From: Streptomyces sp. ERV7 | Lineage (GTDB): Bacteria > Actinomycetota > Actinomycetes > Streptomycetales > Streptomycetaceae | Direction: 5' to 3' | Length of the DNA stretch: 64,000 nt | Assembly (NCBI RefSeq): GCF_001653515.1 | Contig: NZ_LYOY01000029.1 | Location: 620,001 to 684,000 of the forward strand | Part shown: positions 16,989 to 26,467 of the stretch, piece by piece | How the letters are laid out: every line of letters starts with the position of its first letter | Position numbering within the stretch: position 1 is the stretch's first letter | Program-made: the position numbers and the translations under genes | The notes under the pieces: model-generated | The model's input: the letters and a program-made list of their open reading frames with translations, nothing else | Told to the model about the DNA's origin: nothing | Databases searched by the model: none

Positions 16989-17978
16989 CTACCCGGCCGG
17001 AGGCCACGCGTCGCCCCATTCCGCGTCCCGGGCCGCCCGGTACAGCACCCCGTGCCGCTTCGTGACCGTCTCGCGGCGCAGCACCTCCTCCGCCGTGCAC
17101 AGGTCGAGCAGCACCTGACCCTTGCGGATCTGCGGCCGCCGCGTGACCCGGTTCACGGCGGGCTCGGCCGCCCCCCGTACAGCCGCCACATAGCTGAACT
17201 TCTCGTCCTCGTACGCCAGTGACCCGCCCTTGACCTGCCGGTGCAGGGACGAGCGGCTGACCCGGGCGGAGAAGTGGCACCAGTCCGTGCCCGGCTCGAT
17301 GGGGCACGCGGCGCTGTGCGGGCAGGGCGCGGCGACGGTGAACCCGGCCGCGATCAGCCGGTCGCGGGCCTCGATGATCCGCGCGTAGCCGTCGGGGGTG
17401 CCCGGCTCGACGATGACCACGGCGCCGGTCGCGGCGCGCGCGGCGGCGTCCACGAGCGCCCGGCGGTCCTCGACGGTCAGCTCGTTCAGTACGTACGAGA
17501 CGGTGACGAGGTCGTTCTCCGGCAGGGTCAGCGCCGTGCCGATCCGGGCCCGCTCCCAGCGGATCGCGGCGAGGCCGTCGATGCCGGAGGCCTCGGCGAG
17601 TTCACGGCCGATCGCGAGTGCGGGCTCGGCCCAGTCCAGGACCGTGGTGGCGGTGTCCCACGCCTCCGCGACCGCCCAGCTCGCCGCGCCGGTGCCGCCG
17701 CCGACGTCGGTGTGGGTGGCCGGGGCCCAGTCCGGGACGGCGTCCTGGAGGGCGGCGAGGGCGGACCGTACCGCCTCGAACGTCGCGGGCATCCGGTACG
17801 CGGCGTACGCCGCCACGTCGGAGCGGTCGCGCAGCACCGGGGCGTGGGTCTGGGTGGCGCCCCGGTAGTTGGCGATCAGCCGGTCGACGGCCCGCGCGGC
17901 CTGCGACGGCGGCAGCCCGTCGAGCAGCCCGGCGAGGGCGGAGCGCAGGGTCTGCGGGACGGGGACGTTCTCGTTCAC
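16989..17978 (-). CDS. Rsm22/METTL17-type ribosome-associated methyltransferase
   Basis: This SAM-dependent methyltransferase family acts on or with the small ribosomal subunit. Seen: motif I TDVGGGTGAASWAV, acidic DWAEPA, DLVTVSYVLNEL, then CPHSAACPI...DWCHFSARVSRSSLHRQVKGG near the C-terminus. The Cys cluster matches the iron-sulfur ligands described for METTL17/Rsm22 relatives. Length 329, GTG start at 17978. It is convergent with nothing and followed by the REP array; the MFS gene lies upstream on the same strand. An exact copy is at 30638-31627. Confidence 0.85.
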   Translation of the reverse strand: MNENVPVPQTLRSALAGLLDGLPPSQAARAVDRLIANYRGATQTHAPVLRDRSDVAAYAAYRMPATFEAVRSALAALQDAVPDWAPATHTDVGGGTGAASWAVAEAWDTATTVLDWAEPALAIGRELAEASGIDGLAAIRWERARIGTALTLPENDLVTVSYVLNELTVEDRRALVDAAARAATGAVVIVEPGTPDGYARIIEARDRLIAAGFTVAAPCPHSAACPIEPGTDWCHFSARVSRSSLHRQVKGGSLAYEDEKFSYVAAVRGAAEPAVNRVTRRPQIRKGQVLLDLCTAEEVLRRETVTKRHGVLYRAARDAEWGDAWPPAG

Positions 17979-18019
17979 CCGGGGATTCTACGGTCGCGGC
18001 GCGGTCTGGGCGGCGCGGC

Positions 18020-19285
18020 TCAGGCCACCGTCTCCTGCCGCTGCCAGGGCCGGCACAGCAGCAGGAAGCAGAGCAGCGCGGCCACGCCGGAGGCGAGCTG
18101 CACCACCGCCATGGGGACGGCCGTCCCCTCCCCCGCGATGCCCACCAGCGGGGAGGCGACCGCCCCGATCAGGAACGACGACGTGCCGAGCAGCGCGGAC
18201 GCGGAGCCCGCCGCGTGCGGGGTGCGCATCAGGGCCTGGGCCGTGGTGTTGGGCGTGGCCATGCCCATCGCGGACATCAGCACGAACAGCCCGGCCGCGA
18301 CCGGCGCGAGGCCCGGGTCGCCGAAGACGCCGGACGTCATGACAAGGAGCGCCACCGCCGCGAGCACCACCGTGCTCAGCGAGCACACCAGCACCTTGTC
18401 GAGGCTGACCCGGCCCACCAGCAGCTTCCCGTTGATCTGCCCGGCGGCGACCAGACCGACCGAGTTGAGCCCGAACAGGAGCGAGAAGGTCTGCGGCGAG
18501 GCCCCGTAGATCTCCTGGATCACGAACGGGGAGGCCGAGATGTACGAGAAGAGCGCGGCGAAGGCGAGTCCACCGGCCAGGACATAGCCGGTGAAGACGC
18601 GGTCCCGGAGCAGCGAGCCCATGGTGCGCAGGGCCTCGCCGACCCCGCCCTCGTGTCGTCGCCCGGGCGGCAGCGTCTCGCCCAGGCAGCGCCACACGAA
18701 CAGGGTGAGCAGCAGTCCGACGGCGGTGAGCACCACGAACACCCCGCGCCAGTCGGTCAGCCGCAGCACCTGGCCGCCGATCAGCGGCGCGACGACCGGG
18801 GCGGCGCCGGAGATCAGCATCAGGGTGGAGAAGAACCGGGCCATCTCCACGCCGTCGTACAGATCGCGCACCACCGCGCGGGCGATCACTATGCCCGCCG
18901 CGCCCGCCAGGCCCTGGAGCAGGCGGAAGGCGATGAGCAGTCCGGCGTCGGGCGCGAAGGCGCAGACGGCGGTGGCGACCACGTACACGACCATGCCGAC
19001 CAGGAGCGGCCTGCGGCGTCCCCACTTGTCGCTCATCGGCCCGACGACGAGCTGGCCGAGCGCCATGCCCGCCAGACACGCGGTGAGCGTGAGCTGGACG
19101 GTGGCGGCGGGCGCGTGGAGCGCGCCGGTGACCTCGGGCAGCGCGGGCAGGTACATGTCCATGGAGAGCGGCGGGAGCGCGGTGAGCCCGCCGAGGACCA
19201 GCGTGACCAGCAGTCCGGCGCGGCGGGCGGCGACGGGGGCCGCGGCCGGTATCGGGGCCGGTGCGGTCCGGCTGCTCTCCGCCAT
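18020..19285 (-). CDS. MFS drug efflux pump, Bcr/CflA type
   Basis: A 12-TM proton-coupled pump of the DHA1 family. MDMYLPALP in TM1, motif [17 protein letters not shown] between TM2 and TM3, and motif C-like [12 protein letters not shown] in TM5 are clear. I chose ATG 19285 (AGGGAGAAGCACCC nearby on its strand would be the ribosome region) over the upstream in-frame ATG at 19330, which would put 15 hydrophilic residues in front. Length 421. Its promoter region is shared with the divergent SDR. Substrate not predictable. Confidence 0.87.
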   Translation of the reverse strand: MAESSRTAPAPIPAAAPVAARRAGLLVTLVLGGLTALPPLSMDMYLPALPEVTGALHAPAATVQLTLTACLAGMALGQLVVGPMSDKWGRRRPLLVGMVVYVVATAVCAFAPDAGLLIAFRLLQGLAGAAGIVIARAVVRDLYDGVEMARFFSTLMLISGAAPVVAPLIGGQVLRLTDWRGVFVVLTAVGLLLTLFVWRCLGETLPPGRRHEGGVGEALRTMGSLLRDRVFTGYVLAGGLAFAALFSYISASPFVIQEIYGASPQTFSLLFGLNSVGLVAAGQINGKLLVGRVSLDKVLVCSLSTVVLAAVALLVMTSGVFGDPGLAPVAAGLFVLMSAMGMATPNTTAQALMRTPHAAGSASALLGTSSFLIGAVASPLVGIAGEGTAVPMAVVQLASGVAALLCFLLLCRPWQRQETVA

Positions 19286-19439
19286 GGGTGCTTCTCCCGC
19301 TTCCGGCCGCATGGACCGTTGTAGTTTCAAGCATCCATGCTCTCAGCCCTTCGGGGGTGCTCAGGACCGGGGTGCGGCCCGGGCCCACATCCCGGACGGC
19401 TCCGGTCGGGCCCCGGGCGGCTCCCGTACGCTCCGGGCC

Positions 19440-20204
19440 ATGAACGCATCCGCAGCGCGCAAGACCGCCGTCGTCACCGGCGCCGGCTCCGGCATCGGCC
19501 GCTCCGTGGCGCTCACCCTGGCCGCGGCGGGCTGGTCGGTCGCCCTGGCGGGCCGCCGCCCGGAACCTCTGGAGGAGACCGCGGCCCTGGCGGGCCCGGA
19601 CGCCGACGTCCTCCCCGTCCGTACGGACGTGACGTCGCCGGACGAGGTGGCGGCCCTCTTCGCGGCGGTACGGGACCGGTACGGGCGGCTCGACCTGCTC
19701 TTCAACAACGCGGGCACGTTCGGCCCCGGCGGGGTCGCGGTGGAGGACCTGGCGTACGAGGCGTGGCGCCATGTCGTGGACACCAACCTCAACGGGGCGT
19801 TCCTGTGCGCCCAGGCGGCGTTCCGGCAGATGAAGGAGCAGGACCCGCAGGGCGGCCGGATCATCAACAACGGCTCGATCTCGGCGCATGTGCCGCGGCC
19901 GAACTCGGTGGCGTACACGGCGACCAAGCACGCGATGACGGGCCTGACCAAGGCGCTCTCCCTGGACGGCCGCCCGTACCGGATCGCCGTCGGCCAGATC
20001 GACATCGGCAACGCGGCGACCGAGATGACGGCCCGGATGACCACGGGCGTGCCGCAGGCGAACGGCGAGCTGGCGGTGGAGCCGGTGATGGACGCGGCGG
20101 ATGTGGCCCGGACGGTGCTGCACATGGCGGAGCTGCCACTGGAGGCGAACGTGCAGTTCGCGACGGTGATGGCTACGGCGATGCCGTACATCGGGCGGGG
20201 CTGA
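19440..20204 (+). CDS. Short-chain dehydrogenase/reductase
   Basis: A classical SDR of 254 residues: [10 protein letters not shown] binds the NAD(P) cofactor, NNAG holds the core, and the triad Ser (GSIS), Tyr (YTATK) and Lys are in order. The C-terminal part ([30 protein letters not shown]) is typical of general SDRs. Arg-Arg after the second strand (AGRRPEP) favours NADP. Substrate unknown. Divergent from the MFS pump, with a 154-bp shared control region. Confidence 0.88.
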   Translation: MNASAARKTAVVTGAGSGIGRSVALTLAAAGWSVALAGRRPEPLEETAALAGPDADVLPVRTDVTSPDEVAALFAAVRDRYGRLDLLFNNAGTFGPGGVAVEDLAYEAWRHVVDTNLNGAFLCAQAAFRQMKEQDPQGGRIINNGSISAHVPRPNSVAYTATKHAMTGLTKALSLDGRPYRIAVGQIDIGNAATEMTARMTTGVPQANGELAVEPVMDAADVARTVLHMAELPLEANVQFATVMATAMPYIGRG

Positions 20205-20773
20205 GCCCCCCGGGGCCGGCCGCGCCCCGACCGTGTTCTGCCCGCGGGCCGGTGGGACCGGCTGCGCCGCTGGCCGTATTGCTCTGCGGGCCGGTGGGGG
20301 CTGGTCGCGCAGTTCCCCGCGCCCCTGGGTAGTCCGCCGCAGCCGGAGAACCCAGCTCAGCCACAGCCCTTCAGGGGCGCGGGGAACGGCGCGAGCAACC
20401 CTCCACCGGCCCGCGGATGGCCGAGGCCTTCAGGGGCGCGGGGAACGGCGCGAGCAACCCTCCACCGGCCCGCGGATGGCCGAGGCCTTCAGGGGCGCGG
20501 GGAACGGCGCGACCAGCCCCCACCGACCCGCAGCCGTACATCAGGGCCCGGGGCGCAGCCGGACGGCTGAACTGCACGGGCCGGCCGCACCCCGTCCTCC
20601 TAGGGGCGCGGGGAACGGCGCGACCAGCCCCCACTCAGCCGCAGCCGAACTCCGGGCCAAATAAGGGCGCGGGGAACGGCGCGACCAGCCGCAGTCGGCC
20701 CGCGGGCAGGCAGGGGGCCGCCGCGCAGCCGCGAAAAGGGGCCGAGGCCGGCGCCCCGGCCTACGCTCGGGGC
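20205..20773. repeat. REP-like array with 59-bp tandem expansion
   Basis: No gene is seen. Cores starting CAGGGGCGCG lie at 20372, 20431 and 20490 (59-bp period), then at about 20602 and 20664. The mirror region in the right arm (27902-28411) has one 59-bp unit fewer, which explains the whole length difference between the arms. Confidence 0.92.
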
Positions 20774-22207
20774 ATGCCCCGCCGTCACCTCCGTATGACC
20801 GGCGCAGCCGACCCGCTGAGGGCCGCCCTGCGCGACCTCCGCACCACCCTCGACGTCCCCGAGGGCTTCCCCCCGGACGTCCTCGCCGAGGCGGACCGGG
20901 CCGCGGGCAACCCCCGGCTGCCCGTCCGCGACGCCACCGACCTGCCCTTCTTCACCATCGACCCGCCCACCTCCATGGACCTGGACCAGGCCATGCACCT
21001 GGCCCGCCGCGACGGCGGGTACCGCGTGCACTACGCCATCGCCGACGTCGCCGCCTTCGTCGTCCCCGGCGGCCCCGTCGACACCGAGGCCCACCGCCGG
21101 GTGAACACGCTCTACTTCCCCGACGAGCGCGTCCCGCTCCACCCGCCCGTACTCTCCGAGGATGCCGCCAGCCTCCTGCCCGGCCGCGTACGCCCCGCCG
21201 TCCTGTGGACCATCGACCTGGACGCCGACGGCGCCACCACCGCCACCCACATCGAGCGCGCCCTCGTCCGCAGCCGCGCCAAGCTCGACTACGACGGGGT
21301 GCAGCGGCAGATCGACGCCGGTACGGCCGAGCCCTCCCTCGCCCTCCTCCAGGACATCGGGCGCCTGCGCGAACAGCAAGAGGTGGCCCGGGGCGGCATC
21401 TCCCTCAACGTCCCCGAGCAGGAGATCGTCGAGCGCGACGGCCGGTACGGGCTCGAATACCGCGCCCCCCTCCCCGCCGACGGCTGGAACGCCCAGATCT
21501 CCCTGCTCACCGGCATCGCCGCCGCCGACCTGATGCTGGCGTACGGCACCGGCATCCTGCGCACCCTCCCCAGCGCACCGGACGGCGCCGTCGCCCGGCT
21601 GCGCCGCTCCGCCCAGGCACTGGGCGTCGACTGGCCGCACCACGTCCCGTACGCCCAGGTCATCCGCTCCCTCGACCCGCGCGACCCGCACCACGCCGCG
21701 TTCCTCCAGGAGTGCACGACGCTGCTGCGCGGGGCCGGGTACACCGTGTTCACCGGCGGCGACATCCCCCACCCGGCGGTCCACGCCGCGGTCGCCGACG
21801 AGTACACCCACTGCACGGCCCCCCTGCGCCGCCTCGTCGACCGCTACGCCGCCGAGCTCTGCCTCGCGGCGGTGGCGGCCGCCGACATCCCCGACTGGGT
21901 GCTGGCCGCGCTCGACGCCCTCCCGAAGGAGATGGCCGAGGGCACCCGCAGGGCCAACACGGTCGAGCGCGAGTGCGTCGACCTCGTGGAGGCGGCCCTC
22001 CTCAAGGACCGCGTCGGCGACGTCTTCGACGCGACGGTCGTCGACCTCAAGGACGACGAACCGGCCGAAGGCACGGTCCACTTGACCGACCCGGCCGTGG
22101 TGGCCCCCGTCAAGGGCACCGCCCCCCTCCCCCTGGGCGAGCGCCTACGAGTCCGCCTCACCCAGGCCGATCCGGGCACGGCGAAGGTCGAGTTCGCCCC
22201 GGCCTGA
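20774..22207 (+). CDS. RNase II/RNB-domain 3'-5' exoribonuclease
   Basis: An RNB-domain enzyme degrading RNA from the 3' end. The metal-binding acids are in TIDPPTSMDLDQAMH (Asp63, Asp69, Asp71). HYAIADVAAFV and NTLYFPDERVPLHPPVLSE follow the family order, and EYTHCTAPLRRLVDRY is the conserved C-terminal RNB motif. Length 477 is short: cold-shock domains at the N-terminus are absent and only a small S1-like tail (VFDATVVDLKDDEPAEGTVHL) is present, as in other actinobacterial short RNB proteins. It lies 61 bp upstream of rnpB on the same strand. Confidence 0.9.
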   Translation: MPRRHLRMTGAADPLRAALRDLRTTLDVPEGFPPDVLAEADRAAGNPRLPVRDATDLPFFTIDPPTSMDLDQAMHLARRDGGYRVHYAIADVAAFVVPGGPVDTEAHRRVNTLYFPDERVPLHPPVLSEDAASLLPGRVRPAVLWTIDLDADGATTATHIERALVRSRAKLDYDGVQRQIDAGTAEPSLALLQDIGRLREQQEVARGGISLNVPEQEIVERDGRYGLEYRAPLPADGWNAQISLLTGIAAADLMLAYGTGILRTLPSAPDGAVARLRRSAQALGVDWPHHVPYAQVIRSLDPRDPHHAAFLQECTTLLRGAGYTVFTGGDIPHPAVHAAVADEYTHCTAPLRRLVDRYAAELCLAAVAAADIPDWVLAALDALPKEMAEGTRRANTVERECVDLVEAALLKDRVGDVFDATVVDLKDDEPAEGTVHLTDPAVVAPVKGTAPLPLGERLRVRLTQADPGTAKVEFAPA

Positions 22208-22228
22208 GGCAGGCGCGCACCGCCGAGT

Positions 22229-22260
22229 TCGTCGGAGCCGCCCCGCCCGCCAGGTAGCAT
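22229..22260 (+). promoter_or_regulatory. Candidate rnpB promoter
   Basis: TAGCAT at 22255-22260 is a -10-like hexamer 8 bp before the RNA's predicted 5' end. A TTCGTC at 22229-22234 is a poor -35 with a long spacer. Only the -10 is at all convincing. Confidence 0.35.
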
Positions 22261-22268
22261 GGTCAGCA

Positions 22269-22690
22269 CGGCAGACGAGCCGGGCGGGCGGCCGCGTGGG
22301 GATCCTCGGATCCTCCCGAGGAACGTCCGGGCTCCACAGGGCAGGGTGGTGGGTAACGCCCACCCGGGGTGACCCGCGGGACAGTGCCACAGAGAACAGA
22401 CCGCCGGGGACCTCGGTCCTCGGTAAGGGTGAAACGGTGGTGTAAGAGACCACCAGCGCCTGGGGTGACTCAGGCGGCTAGGTAAACCCCACCCGGAGCA
22501 AGGTCAAGAGGGAGCGGCTCTCGTAAGAGAACGGCTCCTGCGCGGACGTTCGAGGGCTGCCCGCCCGAGTCCGCGGGTAGACCGCACGAGGCCGGTGGCA
22601 ACACCGGTCCTAGATGGATGGCCGTCTCCCCGGCCGCCGCGAGGCGACCGGGTGACAGAACCCGGCGTACAGCCCGACTCGTCTGCCCCT
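22269..22690 (+). ncRNA. rnpB: RNase P catalytic RNA
   Basis: This is the catalytic RNA of RNase P, which trims tRNA 5' leaders. The 5' GGCAGACGAG pairs with the 3' CTCGTCTGCC to close helix P1. GAGGAACGTCCGGGCTCCACAGGG is the conserved P4/J3-4 start region; GTAAGGGTGAAACGGTGG and GGTAAACCCCACCCGGAGCAAG match CRII-III and the tRNA 3'-end binding loop region; AGATGGATGGCCG and ACAGAACCCGGCGTACAG are the 3' half of P4. The length, near 420 nt, fits actinobacterial type A. An identical inverted copy is at 25985-26406; this gene is normally single. Confidence 0.96.
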
Positions 22691-22808
22691 CCCCCCTACG
22701 CCCCGACCGGTGGCGGGAGCGCTGGGGATGGGGTGAGCTGAGGGAAGACGGGCCTGCCCGCGTGGCCGGGGCCCGGCATCCCCTCCCCTCCCCGTGAAGG
22801 AGCCCTCC

Positions 22809-23132
22809 ATGGCCGTACCCGTCGAGCAGCTCAGCGACCCGACCGTCCGCGCCTTCGTCACCGCACTCAACGCCGGCGACCGCTCCGCCTTCCAGGCGGC
22901 GCTCGCCCCCGGCGCGACCATGTCCGACGACGGGTCCGACCGGGACGTCGCCGACTGGACCGAGCGGGAGATCTTCTCCAGCGGCGGTCATATGGACGTC
23001 GAGTCGGAGGGGGACGGCGGGCGCTCGCTCGTCGCCGACTACCGCAACGACACCTGGGGCGCGATGCGCACCGCCTGGCGCTTCAGCATCGAGGACGGGA
23101 AGGTCAGCCGGTTCGAGACCGGTCAGGCCTGA
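22809..23132 (+). CDS. NTF2/SnoaL-like small protein
   Basis: The 107-residue protein fits the SnoaL-like/NTF2 fold: VRAFVTALNAGDRSAFQAAL as the first helices, then FSSGGHMDVESEGDGGRSLVADYRNDTWGAMRTAWRFSIEDGKVSRFETGQA as the curved sheet with the usual ..F.I.dGkI..f ending. It probably binds a small ligand or acts as an unspecified isomerase. ATG 22809 follows AAGGAG by 6 nt. It is convergent with the phzF gene. Confidence 0.75.
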   Translation: MAVPVEQLSDPTVRAFVTALNAGDRSAFQAALAPGATMSDDGSDRDVADWTEREIFSSGGHMDVESEGDGGRSLVADYRNDTWGAMRTAWRFSIEDGKVSRFETGQA

Positions 23133-23139
23133 CCAGCGG

Positions 23140-23997
23140 CTATTCCGGGATACGCGTTCCCGCGCCCCCGACCCGCACCCTCGGGTCGCCCGCCCGCAGC
23201 GTCACCGTCAGCACGCCCGGGCGGCCCATGTCCTCGCCCTGGTGGAGCGTGAGGACCGACTCCTCGGGGACCAGGCCGAGTTCACGTACGTACGCGCCGA
23301 AGGCCGCCCCGGCCGCGCCCGTCGCCGGGTCCTCGACGACCCCGCCGACCGGGAACGGGTCGCGGACGTGGAAGACCGTGTCGGACTCGCGCCAGGCCAG
23401 CTGAACCGTTGTCAGGTCGAGTCGCCGCATCAGCGCCGCGAGCCGGTCGAAGTCGTAGTCCAGGTCCGCCAGGCGCTCGCGGGTGGCGGCGCCGAGGACC
23501 AGGTGGCGGGCGCCCGCGTACGCGATGCGCGGCGGCACGGCCGGGTCCAGGTCGGCGGCGGGCCAGCCGAGCGCGGCCAGCGCCTCGGCGAGGTCCTCGG
23601 GCGCGATCTCCTCGCTGTGCGGCTCGACGCTGGTGAGCGTGGCCCGCAGCACGCCGTCCTCCTCCGCCACGGTCACCGGGACCGTGCCGACGGATGTCGC
23701 GAAGGCCAGGTCGCCCGGGCCGATCCGATCGGCCAGCGCCACGGCCGTCGCCACGGTGGCGTGGCCGCAGAACGGCACCTCGGCCTGGGGGCTGAAGTAC
23801 CGGATCGTGAACGCGCGCCCCTTCTCGCCGAGGCCCTCGGGGGGCTCGGTCAGGAACGCGGTCTCGCTGTAGCCCAGCTCGGCGGCGATCGCGAGCATGG
23901 CGTCGTGATCGAGCCCGGCCGCGTCGAGGACGACCCCCGCGGGGTTGCCTCCGGAGGGGTCGGTGGAGAACGCGGTGTAGCGAAGTACGTTGGTCAT
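23140..23997 (-). CDS. PhzF-family protein
   Basis: A full-length PhzF homologue (285 residues). RYTAFSTDPSGGNPAGVVLDA opens the fold, GYSETAFL has the catalytic glutamate, FCGHATVATA binds the substrate carboxylate and DPATGAAGAAFG is the second-domain glycine turn. Enzymes of this family isomerise or epimerise small carboxylates; the physiological substrate is unknown. Convergent with the NTF2-like gene, 7 bp between stops. Confidence 0.88.
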   Translation of the reverse strand: MTNVLRYTAFSTDPSGGNPAGVVLDAAGLDHDAMLAIAAELGYSETAFLTEPPEGLGEKGRAFTIRYFSPQAEVPFCGHATVATAVALADRIGPGDLAFATSVGTVPVTVAEEDGVLRATLTSVEPHSEEIAPEDLAEALAALGWPAADLDPAVPPRIAYAGARHLVLGAATRERLADLDYDFDRLAALMRRLDLTTVQLAWRESDTVFHVRDPFPVGGVVEDPATGAAGAAFGAYVRELGLVPEESVLTLHQGEDMGRPGVLTVTLRAGDPRVRVGGAGTRIPE

Positions 23998-24277
23998 GTC
24001 GCTGACAACTCCGCTCGGCGGTGCGGCATTCCGCTTGGCGGGGGCGTGTTCTGTCCGCGGGCCGGTGGGTGGCCGGTCGCGCAGTTCCCCGCGCCCCTTC
24101 TTGGCCCGGAGTTCGGCTGCGGGTGAGTGGGGGCTGGGCGCGCAGTTCCCCGCGCCCCTTCTTGGCCCGGAGTTCGTCTGTGGGTAAGTGGGGGCCGGTC
24201 GCGCAGTTCCCCGCGCCCCTTGGGCGGCTGCGGCCCCTCGGGAACGGATGTTCAGCCCTTCCGGGGGCGCTGCGCAT
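23998..24277. repeat. REP-like array, left of the palindrome centre
   Basis: No gene is seen. GCGCAGTTCCCCGCGCCCC, the reverse orientation of the REP-like core, starts near 24079, 24140 and 24201, again 61 bp apart. Mirrored at 24398-24677. Confidence 0.88.
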
Positions 24278-24397
24278 TCAGCCTCTCCGGCGTTTGAGGA
24301 GCGGGGCCCGGGGCGGAGGAGCCCCGAAGCGGGGTGCAGGGGCCGCAGGCCCCGCCCTCCGCCCCGGGCCCCGCTCCTCAAACGCCGGAGAGGCTGA
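24278..24397. repeat. Centre of the giant palindrome
   Basis: The arms meet in a second family of dispersed repeat (CTCTCCGGCGTTTGAGGAGC..). Perfect pairing runs up to 24319 and from 24356. The 36-bp spacer 24320-24355 itself has short self-complementary parts (GCCCC/GGGGC, GGGGCC/GGCCCC), so it may be where a strand switched or folded back. Confidence 0.9.
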
Positions 24398-24677
24398 ATG
24401 CGCAGCGCCCCCGGAAGGGCTGAACATCCGTTCCCGAGGGGCCGCAGCCGCCCAAGGGGCGCGGGGAACTGCGCGACCGGCCCCCACTTACCCACAGACG
24501 AACTCCGGGCCAAGAAGGGGCGCGGGGAACTGCGCGCCCAGCCCCCACTCACCCGCAGCCGAACTCCGGGCCAAGAAGGGGCGCGGGGAACTGCGCGACC
24601 GGCCACCCACCGGCCCGCGGACAGAACACGCCCCCGCCAAGCGGAATGCCGCACCGCCGAGCGGAGTTGTCAGCGAC

Positions 24678-25535
24678 ATGACCAACGTACTTCGCTACAC
24701 CGCGTTCTCCACCGACCCCTCCGGAGGCAACCCCGCGGGGGTCGTCCTCGACGCGGCCGGGCTCGATCACGACGCCATGCTCGCGATCGCCGCCGAGCTG
24801 GGCTACAGCGAGACCGCGTTCCTGACCGAGCCCCCCGAGGGCCTCGGCGAGAAGGGGCGCGCGTTCACGATCCGGTACTTCAGCCCCCAGGCCGAGGTGC
24901 CGTTCTGCGGCCACGCCACCGTGGCGACGGCCGTGGCGCTGGCCGATCGGATCGGCCCGGGCGACCTGGCCTTCGCGACATCCGTCGGCACGGTCCCGGT
25001 GACCGTGGCGGAGGAGGACGGCGTGCTGCGGGCCACGCTCACCAGCGTCGAGCCGCACAGCGAGGAGATCGCGCCCGAGGACCTCGCCGAGGCGCTGGCC
25101 GCGCTCGGCTGGCCCGCCGCCGACCTGGACCCGGCCGTGCCGCCGCGCATCGCGTACGCGGGCGCCCGCCACCTGGTCCTCGGCGCCGCCACCCGCGAGC
25201 GCCTGGCGGACCTGGACTACGACTTCGACCGGCTCGCGGCGCTGATGCGGCGACTCGACCTGACAACGGTTCAGCTGGCCTGGCGCGAGTCCGACACGGT
25301 CTTCCACGTCCGCGACCCGTTCCCGGTCGGCGGGGTCGTCGAGGACCCGGCGACGGGCGCGGCCGGGGCGGCCTTCGGCGCGTACGTACGTGAACTCGGC
25401 CTGGTCCCCGAGGAGTCGGTCCTCACGCTCCACCAGGGCGAGGACATGGGCCGCCCGGGCGTGCTGACGGTGACGCTGCGGGCGGGCGACCCGAGGGTGC
25501 GGGTCGGGGGCGCGGGAACGCGTATCCCGGAATAG
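24678..25535 (+). CDS. PhzF-family protein, mirror copy
   Basis: Identical to 23140-23997 in the opposite orientation. The two copies are transcribed outward from the palindrome centre, so neither runs through it. Confidence 0.87.
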   Translation: MTNVLRYTAFSTDPSGGNPAGVVLDAAGLDHDAMLAIAAELGYSETAFLTEPPEGLGEKGRAFTIRYFSPQAEVPFCGHATVATAVALADRIGPGDLAFATSVGTVPVTVAEEDGVLRATLTSVEPHSEEIAPEDLAEALAALGWPAADLDPAVPPRIAYAGARHLVLGAATRERLADLDYDFDRLAALMRRLDLTTVQLAWRESDTVFHVRDPFPVGGVVEDPATGAAGAAFGAYVRELGLVPEESVLTLHQGEDMGRPGVLTVTLRAGDPRVRVGGAGTRIPE

Positions 25536-25542
25536 CCGCTGG

Positions 25543-25866
25543 TCAGGCCTGACCGGTCTCGAACCGGCTGACCTTCCCGTCCTCGATGCTGAAGCGCCAG
25601 GCGGTGCGCATCGCGCCCCAGGTGTCGTTGCGGTAGTCGGCGACGAGCGAGCGCCCGCCGTCCCCCTCCGACTCGACGTCCATATGACCGCCGCTGGAGA
25701 AGATCTCCCGCTCGGTCCAGTCGGCGACGTCCCGGTCGGACCCGTCGTCGGACATGGTCGCGCCGGGGGCGAGCGCCGCCTGGAAGGCGGAGCGGTCGCC
25801 GGCGTTGAGTGCGGTGACGAAGGCGCGGACGGTCGGGTCGCTGAGCTGCTCGACGGGTACGGCCAT
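25543..25866 (-). CDS. NTF2/SnoaL-like protein, mirror copy
   Basis: Identical to 22809-23132, with the same AAGGAG ribosome site. Confidence 0.75.
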   Translation of the reverse strand: MAVPVEQLSDPTVRAFVTALNAGDRSAFQAALAPGATMSDDGSDRDVADWTEREIFSSGGHMDVESEGDGGRSLVADYRNDTWGAMRTAWRFSIEDGKVSRFETGQA

Positions 25867-25984
25867 GGAGGGCTCCTTCACGGGGAGGGGAGGGGATGCC
25901 GGGCCCCGGCCACGCGGGCAGGCCCGTCTTCCCTCAGCTCACCCCATCCCCAGCGCTCCCGCCACCGGTCGGGGCGTAGGGGGG

Positions 25985-26406
25985 AGGGGCAGACGAGTCG
26001 GGCTGTACGCCGGGTTCTGTCACCCGGTCGCCTCGCGGCGGCCGGGGAGACGGCCATCCATCTAGGACCGGTGTTGCCACCGGCCTCGTGCGGTCTACCC
26101 GCGGACTCGGGCGGGCAGCCCTCGAACGTCCGCGCAGGAGCCGTTCTCTTACGAGAGCCGCTCCCTCTTGACCTTGCTCCGGGTGGGGTTTACCTAGCCG
26201 CCTGAGTCACCCCAGGCGCTGGTGGTCTCTTACACCACCGTTTCACCCTTACCGAGGACCGAGGTCCCCGGCGGTCTGTTCTCTGTGGCACTGTCCCGCG
26301 GGTCACCCCGGGTGGGCGTTACCCACCACCCTGCCCTGTGGAGCCCGGACGTTCCTCGGGAGGATCCGAGGATCCCCACGCGGCCGCCCGCCCGGCTCGT
26401 CTGCCG
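25985..26406 (-). ncRNA. rnpB: RNase P RNA, mirror copy
   Basis: Reverse complement of 22269-22690 with the same P1 ends and conserved core blocks. The -10-like TAGCAT is also retained, so both copies would be expected to be transcribed. Confidence 0.95.
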
Positions 26407-26467
26407 TGCTGACCATGCTACCTGGCGGGCGGGGCGGCTCCGACGAACTCGGCGGTGCGCGCCTGCC

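Larger units (their letters stand above)
16611..24319 (+). repeat. Giant inverted repeat, left arm (7709 bp)
   Basis: The arm pairs with 24356-32005. Coordinates sum to 48675 from the centre out to about 20.5 kb and to 48616 beyond, so the left arm has one extra 59-bp unit. All genes inside are identical in both arms. The outer end begins GGCCGTGGCTGATC beside a REP-like core. Confidence 0.95.
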
